Below, piece after piece: positions 35,458 through 44,513 of a stretch of DNA of 64,000 bases. Numbering within the stretch: position 1 is the stretch's first letter; each line of letters begins with the position of its first letter. This DNA comes from Phlebotomus papatasi (Eukaryota > Arthropoda > Insecta > Diptera > Psychodidae). A program made the translations under genes and the position numbers. The notes under the pieces are model-generated. The model was not told the DNA's origin. It made no database searches and saw nothing but the letters and a program-made list of their open reading frames with translations. The DNA lies in the NCBI RefSeq assembly GCF_024763615.1, contig NC_077222.1, forward strand, positions 57,536,001-57,600,000. The letters are read 5' to 3'.

Positions 35458-35960
35458 AAGAGATATTGACTTCCGGTCTTCGGTGACCCCCCCCCCCCAC
35501 AAGTCAGCATGCTCTAGCGAACTAACTTACCCAAAGTACCCCCCACCCCTTCTAACCCCTCCAAAAACATGTTTTTTTAACATTGCAAAAAATTGGCCCT
35601 AGTGATTTCAATGAATTGGCGGTGAATCGGTAAAGTAACGGTAATAGAGCTAATTTTAAAAAAAATTGTTTTTCGGACCTTTTTAGTCTTTTAACCCATA
35701 TAAAATTCAAACGGTAAGAAATATCGACTTCCGGTCTGGGATGACCCCTCCTCAAATGACATTACTTCGAACGTAACGAAATGTTCAGCTGGACTATCTA
35801 CATAACATATCCAAAAATCATTGAAATCGCTAAGGCCAATTTTTTACAATGTTAGAAAAACCTCATTTTTTATGTATTTTAAGGGAATAGGGGACGTATG
35901 AAGGAGGAGGGGCAAATATTAAGAGATTACGTTCGAGGCTAGCTCTTAGACACCTTTCCC
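35458..35960. repeat. Region with an inverted pair and a C tract
   Basis: 35579-35617 (ACATTGCAAAAAATTGGCCC ...) is the inverted copy of about 35812-35853 (... GGCCAATTTTTTACAATGTT), arms of about 38 bp. A direct phrase, GACTTCCGGTCT, occurs at about 35469 and 35728. An 11-13 bp C run sits at about 35486. No coding sequence. Confidence 0.6.
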
Positions 35961-36280
35961 CGGTTAATTCGCCATCTTGAATTATTGAAGGTCAAAAGCC
36001 TAATTTTCGCCCGTTTTGTTCAATTCATTAATTAAATGGTTAATGATTTTTTGAAACACTCTTCTTGAACAATTTTCAACTTAAAGCTGGTTTTGAGGTG
36101 ATTTATAGACAAATTTAATTCGACAGTAATTTTATATGCACCAGAAAAATTTGCAAAAAGGAATATAAGGCAGAGCTCTTTCTCGGGAGTTTGAGCAGCT
36201 CGCAAAGCCTCGGACGCTTTGCCAACCCTTTTTAGAAAAAATCGTTTTTTTATTGATTGAATTTCAGTTTTTTTAGTGAC

Positions 36281-36542
36281 TATTGGGTTCGGCATACCTT
36301 TTAGATCAGAAAAAATTCATAAAATCAAAATTCACATCCTTTTCTTTCTCAAACGTTTTGCATATGCCTGTAATGATACGCTCAAATTTAGCTCAAATTC
36401 GATTCAGCTAAATTTAATTTGATGTGACGTTTAAAAGAAGAGTACAAAAGAATGAGATAGAGATATGCAAAACGCGTGAAAAGAAAAGGATTTGAATTTC
36501 GATTTCATGAAATTTTCCGGATCTAAAAGATGTGCAGGAGCC
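36281..36542. repeat. TIR MITE, copy 2 of the 35112 family
   Basis: Left arm CGGCATACCTTTTAGATCAG ... CATAAAATCAAAATTCACATCC; right arm GATTTCATGAAATTTTCCGG ... GATGTGCAGGAGCC. Orientation and interior phrases (GCATATGC, AAAAGAAGAGT) match copy 1. Confidence 0.75.
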
Positions 36543-36641
36543 ATATAACACGATTTTTACCGCATTTCTTTTTACGATGCATAGCTCTTATTAAATCCGT
36601 AAAAAGTGTATGCTTCATGTACAATTTCAGAATTATTAAAA

Positions 36642-36841
36642 TACAGTACGACTCCGATAGAGTCAATGCATTTGATTTTTGTATATCTGCAATATTTTAA
36701 GTTATTTCACTCGTTAAAAAATCTCTCAAGCTCTTACTTAACAAAATAAGTTTAAAAGTTTAACATAAAATCCGGAATTTTACAGATTTTTTCACGGTGT
36801 TTAAAATTTTTAGGAGTTGACTCTATCGGAGTCGTACTATA
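36642..36841. repeat. TIR MITE, 200 bp, with pogo/Tigger-like ends
   Basis: Left end TACAGTACGACTCCGATAGA then GTCAA; right end on the other strand TATAGTACGACTCCGATAGA then GTCAA. Near-perfect 23-bp arms starting on TA. CAGTACGACTCCGATA resembles pogo/Tigger termini, which begin CAGT. Confidence 0.85.
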
Positions 36842-37656
36842 TTGAATAATATTTTATTAGCGTATTTATGATAAAGACAATTCAATAGAATATAGTAATC
36901 CGTTAAGAAAAAATATTTTTATATAGATTTGAATTAAATTTAAGAATTCATTCAAAAATGTGAAAATATCCGATCACGAAATTGTAGCAAAATTTTCGTA
37001 TTTCAACTTTTGTTTGAAAATTTTCAGACTGTGTTATGATAAATAAGTTTAAATTTAGATAGCTTATTTAAATAGTTGAAAATTTATGGCATATATATAT
37101 ACGCAAATCTCGACAACGTGCCAGAGATATTTACAATTTTCAAATGATTAAATTTATTCAATTGCATGTTGTATCGATAGAAATCATAATTAATAAATTA
37201 ATTTCAGTCAAATTTGAGTAATGAGAGGGATTTCAGATACAAATTGTGCTGAAAATGTTGATTGATATTAATAAATATTTTTTTTCTCAATTTTTTTTCA
37301 AAGAATAAGTCACTGAAAGTGAATCAAGTGGAGCACTTTGAGTCAAGATAGGTGATATTGAGAACAATAAGTCAACAATATTCGAGAATGATAACGTTCA
37401 ATTGCATATTTTCCATATTTCTTTTGTCAGATATTTTTGTGGTAAAATGATTTGCTATTTTATGTGCTACTGTGCATTGAATTGATAATAGACTATGTTT
37501 ACGATTTACTAGTAAGACTAATTAAAAAAAAATTGTGCTCAAGGTAAAGAATTCCACATAATTTTGCTTTTTTTCTATTCCCAATAAATTTTTCTTTGAA
37601 ATATTCTTTACTTAAAAAATTCATGTTATTGCAGCTGACACACTTTTGATTTAGCG

Positions 37657-37663
37657 TATAAAG
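37657..37663 (+). promoter_or_regulatory. Possible TATA box of the small secreted-protein gene
   Basis: TATAAAG, 90 bp before the ATG at 37747. Initiator-like TCATCT (A at 37683) and GCAGTT (A at 37699) follow at 26 and 42 bp. Inference from spacing only. Confidence 0.4.
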
Positions 37664-37746
37664 TGGCTGATGGAGAGGGATCATCTGCAATTTCTCGCAG
37701 TTGTCTTTCAGCTAAAGAAGTACTTCTATTTTTTGTGCAATTCAAA

Positions 37747-38211
37747 ATGACCGGGAAAGTGCTTATGATCTTACTTTTTATCAATTTCTTCGGCATATGG
37801 AGTTGTTCCGAGCAGACAACAAGGACAGTGAATATAAGATTCCTGGATTTACATCGAACCGTGGAAGCTCCTTCAGGAGTCGAAGAGAGACTATTACGAC
37901 AACTTACGAAACAAATTAAAACAATTGAAGAGATGTCTGAGAAATTAGTTGAAGATTTGAAAGAATTCCAGAAAACCTACAACCTTTCTCAGACTCCTCT
38001 TCCGGAGAAAGCCATAAGACAGTGGTATAGAATGGCCAGACAAGCCCTATTCATTGAAACCTTAATTATGAGACTCTACCGAAATCAAGCTGAATATCGC
38101 ATCCTCACATTCAACAAGAAACCTTTTCAGAACTTTATCAAGGATATCCTTCATGCCACTCAAACTCTTATCAACGAGATCCTCTCGGCAATGGAGAATA
38201 AAATTCAGTAG
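37747..38211 (+). CDS. Small secreted helical protein, function unknown
   Basis: 154 residues from the ATG at 37747; the open frame extends 28 codons upstream without a better start, and this ATG is followed by a signal peptide (MTGKVLMILLFINFFGIWSC). The mature part has no cysteine and is mostly amphipathic helix: VEERLLRQLTKQIKTIEEMS ... LVEDLKEFQKTYNLS, then AIRQWYRMARQALFIETLIM and FIKDILHATQTLINEILSAM. One possible N-glycosylation site (NLS). I do not recognise the family. A TATA-like motif lies 90 bp upstream and AATAAA 29 bp after the stop (38240), so it is probably a compact single-exon gene. It converges on mRpS10, whose stop is 91 bp away. Confidence 0.7.
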   Translation: MTGKVLMILLFINFFGIWSCSEQTTRTVNIRFLDLHRTVEAPSGVEERLLRQLTKQIKTIEEMSEKLVEDLKEFQKTYNLSQTPLPEKAIRQWYRMARQALFIETLIMRLYRNQAEYRILTFNKKPFQNFIKDILHATQTLINEILSAMENKIQ

Positions 38212-38239
38212 TGATCTTGCTTATTTAGCAACAATTTGC

Positions 38240-38245
38240 AATAAA
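38240..38245 (+). terminator. Polyadenylation signal of the secreted-protein gene
   Basis: AATAAA 29 bp past the stop codon; a second AATAAA at 38277 just precedes the mRpS10 stop on the other strand. Confidence 0.55.
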
Positions 38246-38301
38246 AACTATCTATATATTTTCTATTCAAATATTGAATAAATGCTGGCAACTCACTTTG
38301 T

Positions 38302-38932
38302 TCACTCTTTAACTGTCGGTGGTGTAGTAAAGTGTTCCGGAAGCGGCTGTACCTCCGTTTTAGTAGCCTTCAGTGCCACTCCCTCTGGAATATTCCTTTC
38401 AATGTACTCCAGAAATGTGTCCAGCGTTGAACCGGTCAGTTTGTGGAAGTTCATGTACCGGAAGTAAGTTCGCATTTCGTATTGGACTCTGTGTTTCTTG
38501 AAAATGTGAACACATCGCAACAAAGTCATCCGATCGTGATGTGCTTTCTTCAATGCCCAACTGAAAAGATCAAGCTTTAAAATTTGTCTGAAAATTGCGA
38601 ATTTGTCTTTTCTCACCATTCGCCAACTTCGATTCCCATGTGCTGAGCTGCTGTTGTTGCGAACCAGGAATAACTCTTGAGGACCGTTGGATCTACACCC
38701 CTTAACTCTATTTCCAACTTTGAGTACAATTTATCCAGTTCTGGCTCACCAGTCGGAAGGGTATCTGCATCTTTATGCTCAGGATTGGGAGCCGCATGAA
38801 AGGATGAGAGTTGTCGGATATTTCGCAAATTTGGATAGATAATGGGTAGGATATTCCGTAAGTTTTGCTGTCGGATATTCAAAGAACTATTCTATTATGG
38901 ATGTTTATTTAAAAAAGTCAATTTCTTACCAT
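38302..38932 (-). CDS. mRpS10: Mitochondrial ribosomal protein S10 (uS10m)
   Basis: Component of the small subunit of the mitochondrial ribosome. Exons on the minus strand: 38932-38930 (ATG only), 38867-38617, 38560-38302; introns of 62 nt (GTAAG ... GACAG) and 56 nt (GTGAG ... TTTTCAG) keep the frame, giving 170 residues. The N-terminus (QNLRNILPIIYPNLRNIRQL) is Arg/Asn-rich without acidic residues, as expected of a mitochondrial presequence. The S10 core runs from ELDKLYSKLEIELRG through SYSWFATTAAQHMGIEVGEC and AHHDRMTLLRCVHIF to KKHRVQYEMRTYFR, LTGSTLDTFLEYIERNIPEG and LPEHF, all hallmarks of animal MRPS10. No ATG exists in the second exon before the core, so the start must be spliced in; the exact first splice is the least certain part. 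The open frame also extends upstream of this ATG to another ATG, so a longer N-terminus is possible. Confidence 0.92.
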
Positions 38933-39231
38933 TTTTGTGAAAATTCTCTGCAATTTTAAAACCAAAACAAAACACACAGCAGGCTTTTTTGAGGTTAGGT
39001 TAACTGACAGCATTGTTTCACAATTGTTCTGCTAGAGGGCCGATGGAATTTTTTTTGTCTGTGAAAAAGTGTGGTTATGCAGTTGGAATCCAATTAGGAA
39101 AAAGATAAATATGAATTTTTGCGTCTAAAAATAAACTAAAGATTTCTGTGAAAATTTCCGCGTGATTTGAGAAAGACCATTGTGTGTGAAATATCAAACG
39201 GGAAGAGGTTTTTTCTGGTGTGGTGTAAAAA
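38933..39231. promoter_or_regulatory. Bidirectional promoter region of mRpS10 and the SETD3-like gene
   Basis: The two start codons point away from each other across about 300 bp. No clear TATA box is visible on either strand, consistent with housekeeping-type promoters. Role inferred from the head-to-head layout only. Confidence 0.5.
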
Positions 39232-39959
39232 ATGGGAAAGGGTCAGAAAGCAAAGAAGCTCCCGGTAAACAAACGCAATGAATTGGCCAAATGCATTGAT
39301 CAAATCTTGAGCCACGGCTTCAAAACAACCACAAATTTGTCTGAACAGTGGTCACAGTACGTGGAAATCCGATCTCTGTTGGACCGTGTCCAGAGCATTG
39401 AGTCGGATCTGAAGGTAAAGAGTTCAAGCAGCAAAAATCGTGTTGGATGCATTGAGAGCTTCTGCAATTGGGCACGCGATAATGGAGCACATTTCGATGG
39501 AGTCAAGATAAGTGAGATACCTGGCTATGGCATGGGATTGGAAGCGACTAAGGAATTTGATGAGGGTGCTGTGTTTATAAGCATCCCTAAAAAATTGCTA
39601 ATGGGTTTGGACAATGTGAGCACTGCAATTGCTCCCATGATGTCCGAAATGCCCATGATACAGTCAATGTCCAACATCAAGCTTGCCTTTTCTCTCCTTG
39701 TGGAGAAACTCAATCCCAATAGCTTCTGGAAGCCCTATATAGATATTCTTCCCGAGAAGTACTCCACCGTGATGAACTTCTCATCCAGTGAGATGCAGGA
39801 ACTCAAAGGAAGCAGTGCACTGTCCTCAGCTCTTGTCCAGTGCAAAAATATCGCCAGGCAGTACGCATTTATCCGGAAGTACATCGATAATATCAAAGAG
39901 GAGGGATTCGATACCACTCTGCTGACGCTCAAAGAGAGATTCTCATTTGATCTTTACTG
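39232..39959 (+). CDS. SETD3-like methyltransferase, first coding exon only
   Basis: SETD3 proteins methylate a histidine of actin. The exon encodes 242 residues plus two bases of a split codon, ending ERFSFDLY TG before donor GTAAGTC; the unspliced frame stops one codon later. Basic start MGKGQKAKKLPVNKR, a conserved EQWSQYVEIRSLLDRV block, then the SET domain from about 85: CNWARDNGAHFDGVKI, the cofactor-binding PGYGMGLEATKEFDEGAVFI, IPKKLLM, NIKLAFSLLVEKLNPNSFWK, PYIDILPEKY and KNIARQYAFIRKYI, matching animal SETD3 in order. The catalytic residues of the family lie further on and are not in this exon. No exon beginning with the expected WAVS-like block was found downstream on the plus strand in the window. 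Either the intron is very long and spans the minus-strand gene at 42950-56480, or the gene is truncated here. Confidence 0.85.
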
Positions 39960-40087
39960 GTAAGTCAAATTCAATTTTTTACAAAAAATGATAATAATTT
40001 ATTAGTAAAAAAGGCAAGGGACAAAGATTCCACAATATTCTCAAAATGTTGCAGTCTCTCAAAGTTCTCTGGGTACTCTCCACTTTG

Positions 40088-40259
40088 TTAGAGCCTAAAT
40101 AAATTCAGGCTGATCCACGAGAATATTACCCTGCAAAATGTATCACTGAATTTATCCCAAAGTGTCATATTGTGAGGGCTCACTTAACTGAATCCTTTAC
40201 TGCTAAATTTTACAGGCTAAATATTCACGAGTATTAGCCTGATTCTATTAGGGCCCATA
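40088..40259. repeat. Short dispersed TIR repeat, in SETD3-like intron
   Basis: Left phrase ATTCAGGCTGATCCACGAGA, right phrase ACGAGTATTAGCCTGATTCT, imperfect inverted copies; related to 34545-34730. Confidence 0.55.
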
Positions 40260-40260
40260 T

Positions 40261-40461
40261 GCCCTAGGCCTAGTTACAGTTACGACTTAAGCCGAGAGAC
40301 GGCTAAACGTAATTATAATCAAAATATTGATATCACTAAATTTCCATCAGTTTTCCACTAAAAAAGTTAATCCACAGGAAAGTTAATCTGATCATTATTT
40401 TGATTATAATTTCGTCAAGTCGTCTCTCGCCTTAAGTCGTAAGTGTGTCTAGAACATTAGG
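40261..40461. repeat. MITE, ACTTAAGCCGAGAGAC family
   Basis: Left TTACGACTTAAGCCGAGAGA then CGGCTAAACG, right CGTCTCTCGCCTTAAGTCGT then AAGTGTGTCTAGA. Interior arms also pair (ATTATAATCAAAATATTGAT / ATTATTTTGATTATAAT). Confidence 0.8.
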
Positions 40462-40866
40462 ATATTAGGCATAAAATTACTTGGAAATATTAATTAGCTG
40501 TAATTCTTTTTCACATTTTTTTTTAATTTGCATGAAAATGACAGTGAACCTCCCGAATTAATCTCATAGATACATTTGTGTAATTCTATGATTTGTTTTT
40601 ATTCTACGTCATTTAAAGACGATTCTTAATGTCACTCCCTTTTAAAATAAGCCACGCCTCTTCAAGAATTTGTGATAAATAAAGCAAATATTCTAACTTT
40701 TATGCTTTTTTATATCAAAGATTTAAATTTTTCGGCTATCTTATGTAATGGGTTTTGCCCCATGATCCTAAGATTTAGGAACCATATGTAAAATGTGGGC
40801 GTGACCTAACGAAACAGTGTTTCGCTCGTCTTGCTCAACCAATTCAAAAACCTTTTTTGCTTTGCC

Positions 40867-41456
40867 TACAGTCAGAAAAATAATCGAATAAAACTTACTC
40901 GAATCAATGTTGAATTAACTCTTTTTCGATTTTGTGATTTTCGATTAACTATATTTTAGAGTTGATTTTACTTCTTTTATGGTGTAATATTCAGAAGAGT
41001 TGTTTTAACTTTTTTTCCTAAAATTTACATGACAAAAGAATGTAAATAACTTTTTTTTAAGACTGAAACTAACTCGTTTTAAAAGTTAAAATAACTCTTT
41101 CAAATCTCAAAATGAATATGTTTTGCAATTTTATGTTTTTTTTTTATTTTATAAAACTATTAATATTTTCTTGACCTCAAGTTCCCTATGTTTCGAGCGA
41201 AATATCACATATAATGCACGCACATGTCTTTATGAAACACTGTTAGACATCTTTCTAGTTGATGTTCCATATGACCTTTGTCACAGGAAAATCTTCTTGA
41301 CTGAAGTATATTCTTAAAACTAAAAGACTTAAGCATATACTTCAGTCGAGATGAAATTTTACATCGAAAAAGAGTAATAATTACATCGATATTCGTAGAG
41401 TTAATTCAACTGTGCAATAGAGTTGTTTTAACTTTTTTAGGTTTTTTCTTAGTGTA
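40867..41456. repeat. TIR element, 590 bp
   Basis: Left end TACAGTCAGAAAAATAATCG, right end on the other strand TACACTAAGAAAAAACC. The interior has repeated AAAGTTAAAATAACTC-like motifs in both orientations, also seen in the 256-bp element at 5634-5889. Non-coding. Confidence 0.6.
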
Positions 41457-41492
41457 ACGATTTTGAATCTGAAAAAAATAGAATTTAAATAT

Positions 41493-41896
41493 TAGGGGAG
41501 ATTGGGGCAAAAAGTCACAAATCGAAAAATTCAAAACTCAATATCTTTCAAGATAAAAAAGATAGTGGCTTAAATTTTTTTCCATAGATAGCCTCCATAG
41601 ACCTTCTTCGATGTTGTATGTTTCTTAGAATTTGAACAAAGAATTTAGAAAATAAAAAAATATCGAAATTTTTAGCCCTATTTTTTTTTTAAATATTTCC
41701 CTTGAGAATATATCAATTATTACCTTACTTATTATTCAAAATTTATGAACTGGTGGTTATTTCCTAAATCATCCTAAATCATAAATCATCATACAGAAAC
41801 TTTCAAAAATACTTGTCATTCTAACCGCTCTAACATTTGTAACATTCATGGTTGTATATAGAGGCTCTGAGCCTAATTTACAAAGAAACCAATAAA

Positions 41897-41933
<37 letters not shown>

Positions 41934-42567
41934 TGGATTCTTTGAATACGAATCCGCTTATTTTAGAATTTTACAAAGATTTTTTTATCAAGAAATCTTT
42001 TTATCAAAAACGACCACTTGGGGTAAAAAGTAACAAAAGGTATGAAGCAAAAATTAAGAAAAACCGAAGCAATTTCTCATGTCTCACGGCGAAGAGAAAC
42101 GTCAATACCATGTGTCGCCGCTGGTTGTTTGCATTGGTCAAACGATTTGCAGTCTCTTGTGTGTTTTTTTTCTAAAATAGCTTGAAAAGCGTTTTTCTCG
42201 TTCAGATAGAGAAAACGGTGTTTTACAAAGGTGTAAGAAGAATAAATTTCCTATGAAAATATGTCATCTAGGTATTTTTTTTTAAATTCACGGAATCGCG
42301 TAACAAAGCGAGTCAAAATGTGATAATATCCCATGCCTGATACTATTTGCCCCATAATTTTCGAGAATGGTCACAAAATTACCTTTCAGAAAACGGCTCG
42401 ATAAATGTATTAGTATTTCCTTACAAAATAGAGGAAAATGACTTTCACAAAGTTGTAGAGCGATAAATTTCCTATAAAACTGCGTTAATTAGAAATTTTG
42501 GAGGTGTTCGAGTAGTTTGTAAAAAAATAAAATATCCGTTTTGTGACTTTTGGCCCAGTCTCCCCTA
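41493..42567 (+). repeat. TIR element copy 3, uninterrupted by other elements
   Basis: Left TAGGGGAGATTGGGGCAAAA, right TGGCCCAGTCTCCCCTA, TA on both sides. About 1.07 kb; sister copies at 20538-21659 and 1965-3696 carry insertions that this copy lacks. It does contain an ATT microsatellite with flanking extra sequence. No transposase-like ORF; the open frame at 41852 is read through the microsatellite. Confidence 0.85.
41897..41934. repeat. (ATT)n microsatellite
   Basis: About 12 tandem ATT units inside the TIR element at 41493-42567. It follows an AATAAAC-like stretch, and the sister copies lack it. Confidence 0.9.
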
Positions 42568-42949
42568 CTTCCTTTACCATTTTAAATTTAATTTATAAGG
42601 GCGTGGCCTATTTTGGGGGGATGGGTCACAAGATTTTTTCACAAAATAAAATGACAAAATAAACTCGCAATGGTCATTTCCTCTGAAAACGGGCATAACT
42701 GATCAAATTTCAGGGACATGATCAATGCCAAGCTTTAACTTCATGCAAAATTAAAAAAAAAAAAGATTAATATTGTCAAGTAATACAGCCCGGATATTGC
42801 ACTGAATTTCTACGTAAGCATTGTTCCAGTGATAGGTTTAATAATTTCTCGGAAGTTCTGAATATCTACATCTACACACATATTCCTTTTGGTCACTTTT
42901 AGTCCACAAATATGCAGGAACTTAGCCTATCACTGAGCCCATTGTCCCT

Positions 42950-44513
42950 TTAGGGATAACCCTTTCTCATAGCATCGTAGAGATAGTCATGAACATCTCC
43001 TGACGTGGAATCCATTGTGTTGAGTTTACTGAGCCGTGGTTCGGTGTGTGGGTATTCTGGCGCATTTGAGATGCGCCTGGAAGTTTGTCTCTTCAGGATG
43101 GGCAATCGCCCTCGAGTTCCACTAAAGCTGTCTGAGTAGTGGAGCTTACGATTGCGCCTCTGACGCCAGCGACAAGTGGCAAAGATGATGATGAAGACCA
43201 TAACAGAACCTGCCACAATGCAAGAACTAGCAACAATAGCTGATCGTACGCCAGATGTGAGATAGGTGTGTGCAATATTCCTTCTGTTGACTGTCTGCTG
43301 TTGTTCCATCTCCATGTCCAATTGATTGTTGATCCTTGCAATTTCTTTCTCAATAATATCCCCATCATCGGCAAAATTCTCATTGGCCGGAGACACCCGG
43401 GATGATGGGGCTACGAATTTTTCCCCAGGGGTGAAATTTGTATCGTAAGGGTTGAAGTTCGTGGGGTAACCAGTACCTCGAGGGCTAATTTTGGGTGTTT
43501 TGGTGTCATCTGTGGGTTTCACGTTGATGATGGAGGCAAAGTAACTGGCTCCCTGGGAGTCTGTTTTGATATCATCTGGCTTAACACTGCGTAAATTGGC
43601 AAAACTGAAGTGGGGAAAATTCTCGAAGGCCGTCACAATCTCCATCTTTTCTGTTCGTAGTCGCGGATGGTGAAGATTGCGTGCTAGTGTACGATTGTGA
43701 AAGATTTCAGCAAGATGAACTTGGCTTGAACCTCTTTCTCTGTGATCAATTAATTCATTGATGGTCATATTGCGTTGGGCTAGAATCTTGGCCAGACGTG
43801 CTCCATTCCTGCGATCACCGAGTAACTCCATCAATTCTGTTTTCTCATCCACACTTGCATCGGATGAGATGTCGGCAAACAGTGAAGGATTACTCTCGGT
43901 CACGTCCATCTTGATGGAGTCCCGTGTCTGGGCAGAACCAACAAGGGCTCTCTGTGTATTCTGAATCACTCTTTCGATGATATCAGCTTCGAACATACTA
44001 TCAGATCGGGCTGTATTGGATTGAATATAGTCTTCTTGAGAAGCACTTGGTGTTTCTTCTACATTTTCATCTTTATTTTTCTTCTCGGATTGAACACTTT
44101 CCTCAATGATATTGAGTGTTTCTGGCTCTGTATGGTTAACCACCAGCAACTTTCCACTGATTTCCGTCTCTGGCAATGCTGTTGTAACAATTTCACTCAT
44201 CTCAGTGGTATGAATCTCTTCCTCTGGGATTTCTCGCAATGGTTCCTCTGTCGTGGGTCTGGGAGTGGTTTTGACGGAAATGCGCAACTTTGGTCTCAGA
44301 TTCATCCTATTGCGATAATCCCGCATGGCAATTTGTTTCCTTCCCGGTGTGATGTAATTGGCCGTTGTTGCTGGTGTTGTTGAGTGTGCTTCAGTGTGAT
44401 TTAAGTGATTCTCCGTGGAAGATTCTTCAGTAATAACTTCCGGATGTACTGTAGATGTTCGACGCTCATTGAATTTTGAGACTACTTTCCCATCGTAAGC
44501 TGGTGGCTTCCAT
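42950..44513 (-). CDS. Membrane-protein gene, exon 3 (transmembrane and tail)
   Basis: Acceptor TTTGCAG at 44514; the first base completes the Arg codon split after exon 2, then WKPPAYDGKVVSKFNERR. Runs to the TAA at 42950-42952. Carries the second ILAQRNMTINEL motif, a short coiled stretch (EKEIARINNQLDMEMEQQQ), the membrane segment and the whole cytoplasmic tail. The start at MRDY (44326) is internal, not the true start. ATTAAA about 110 bp past the stop is a possible polyadenylation signal. Confidence 0.85.

Noticed and set aside
41852..42175. ORF with a poly-tyrosine run
   Set aside because: Read through the ATT microsatellite within a TIR element.
43093..44383. Additional frames overlapping exon 3 of the membrane-protein gene
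   Set aside because: Shadow frames; only the minus-strand frame joins exon 2 in phase and carries the membrane segment and tail.
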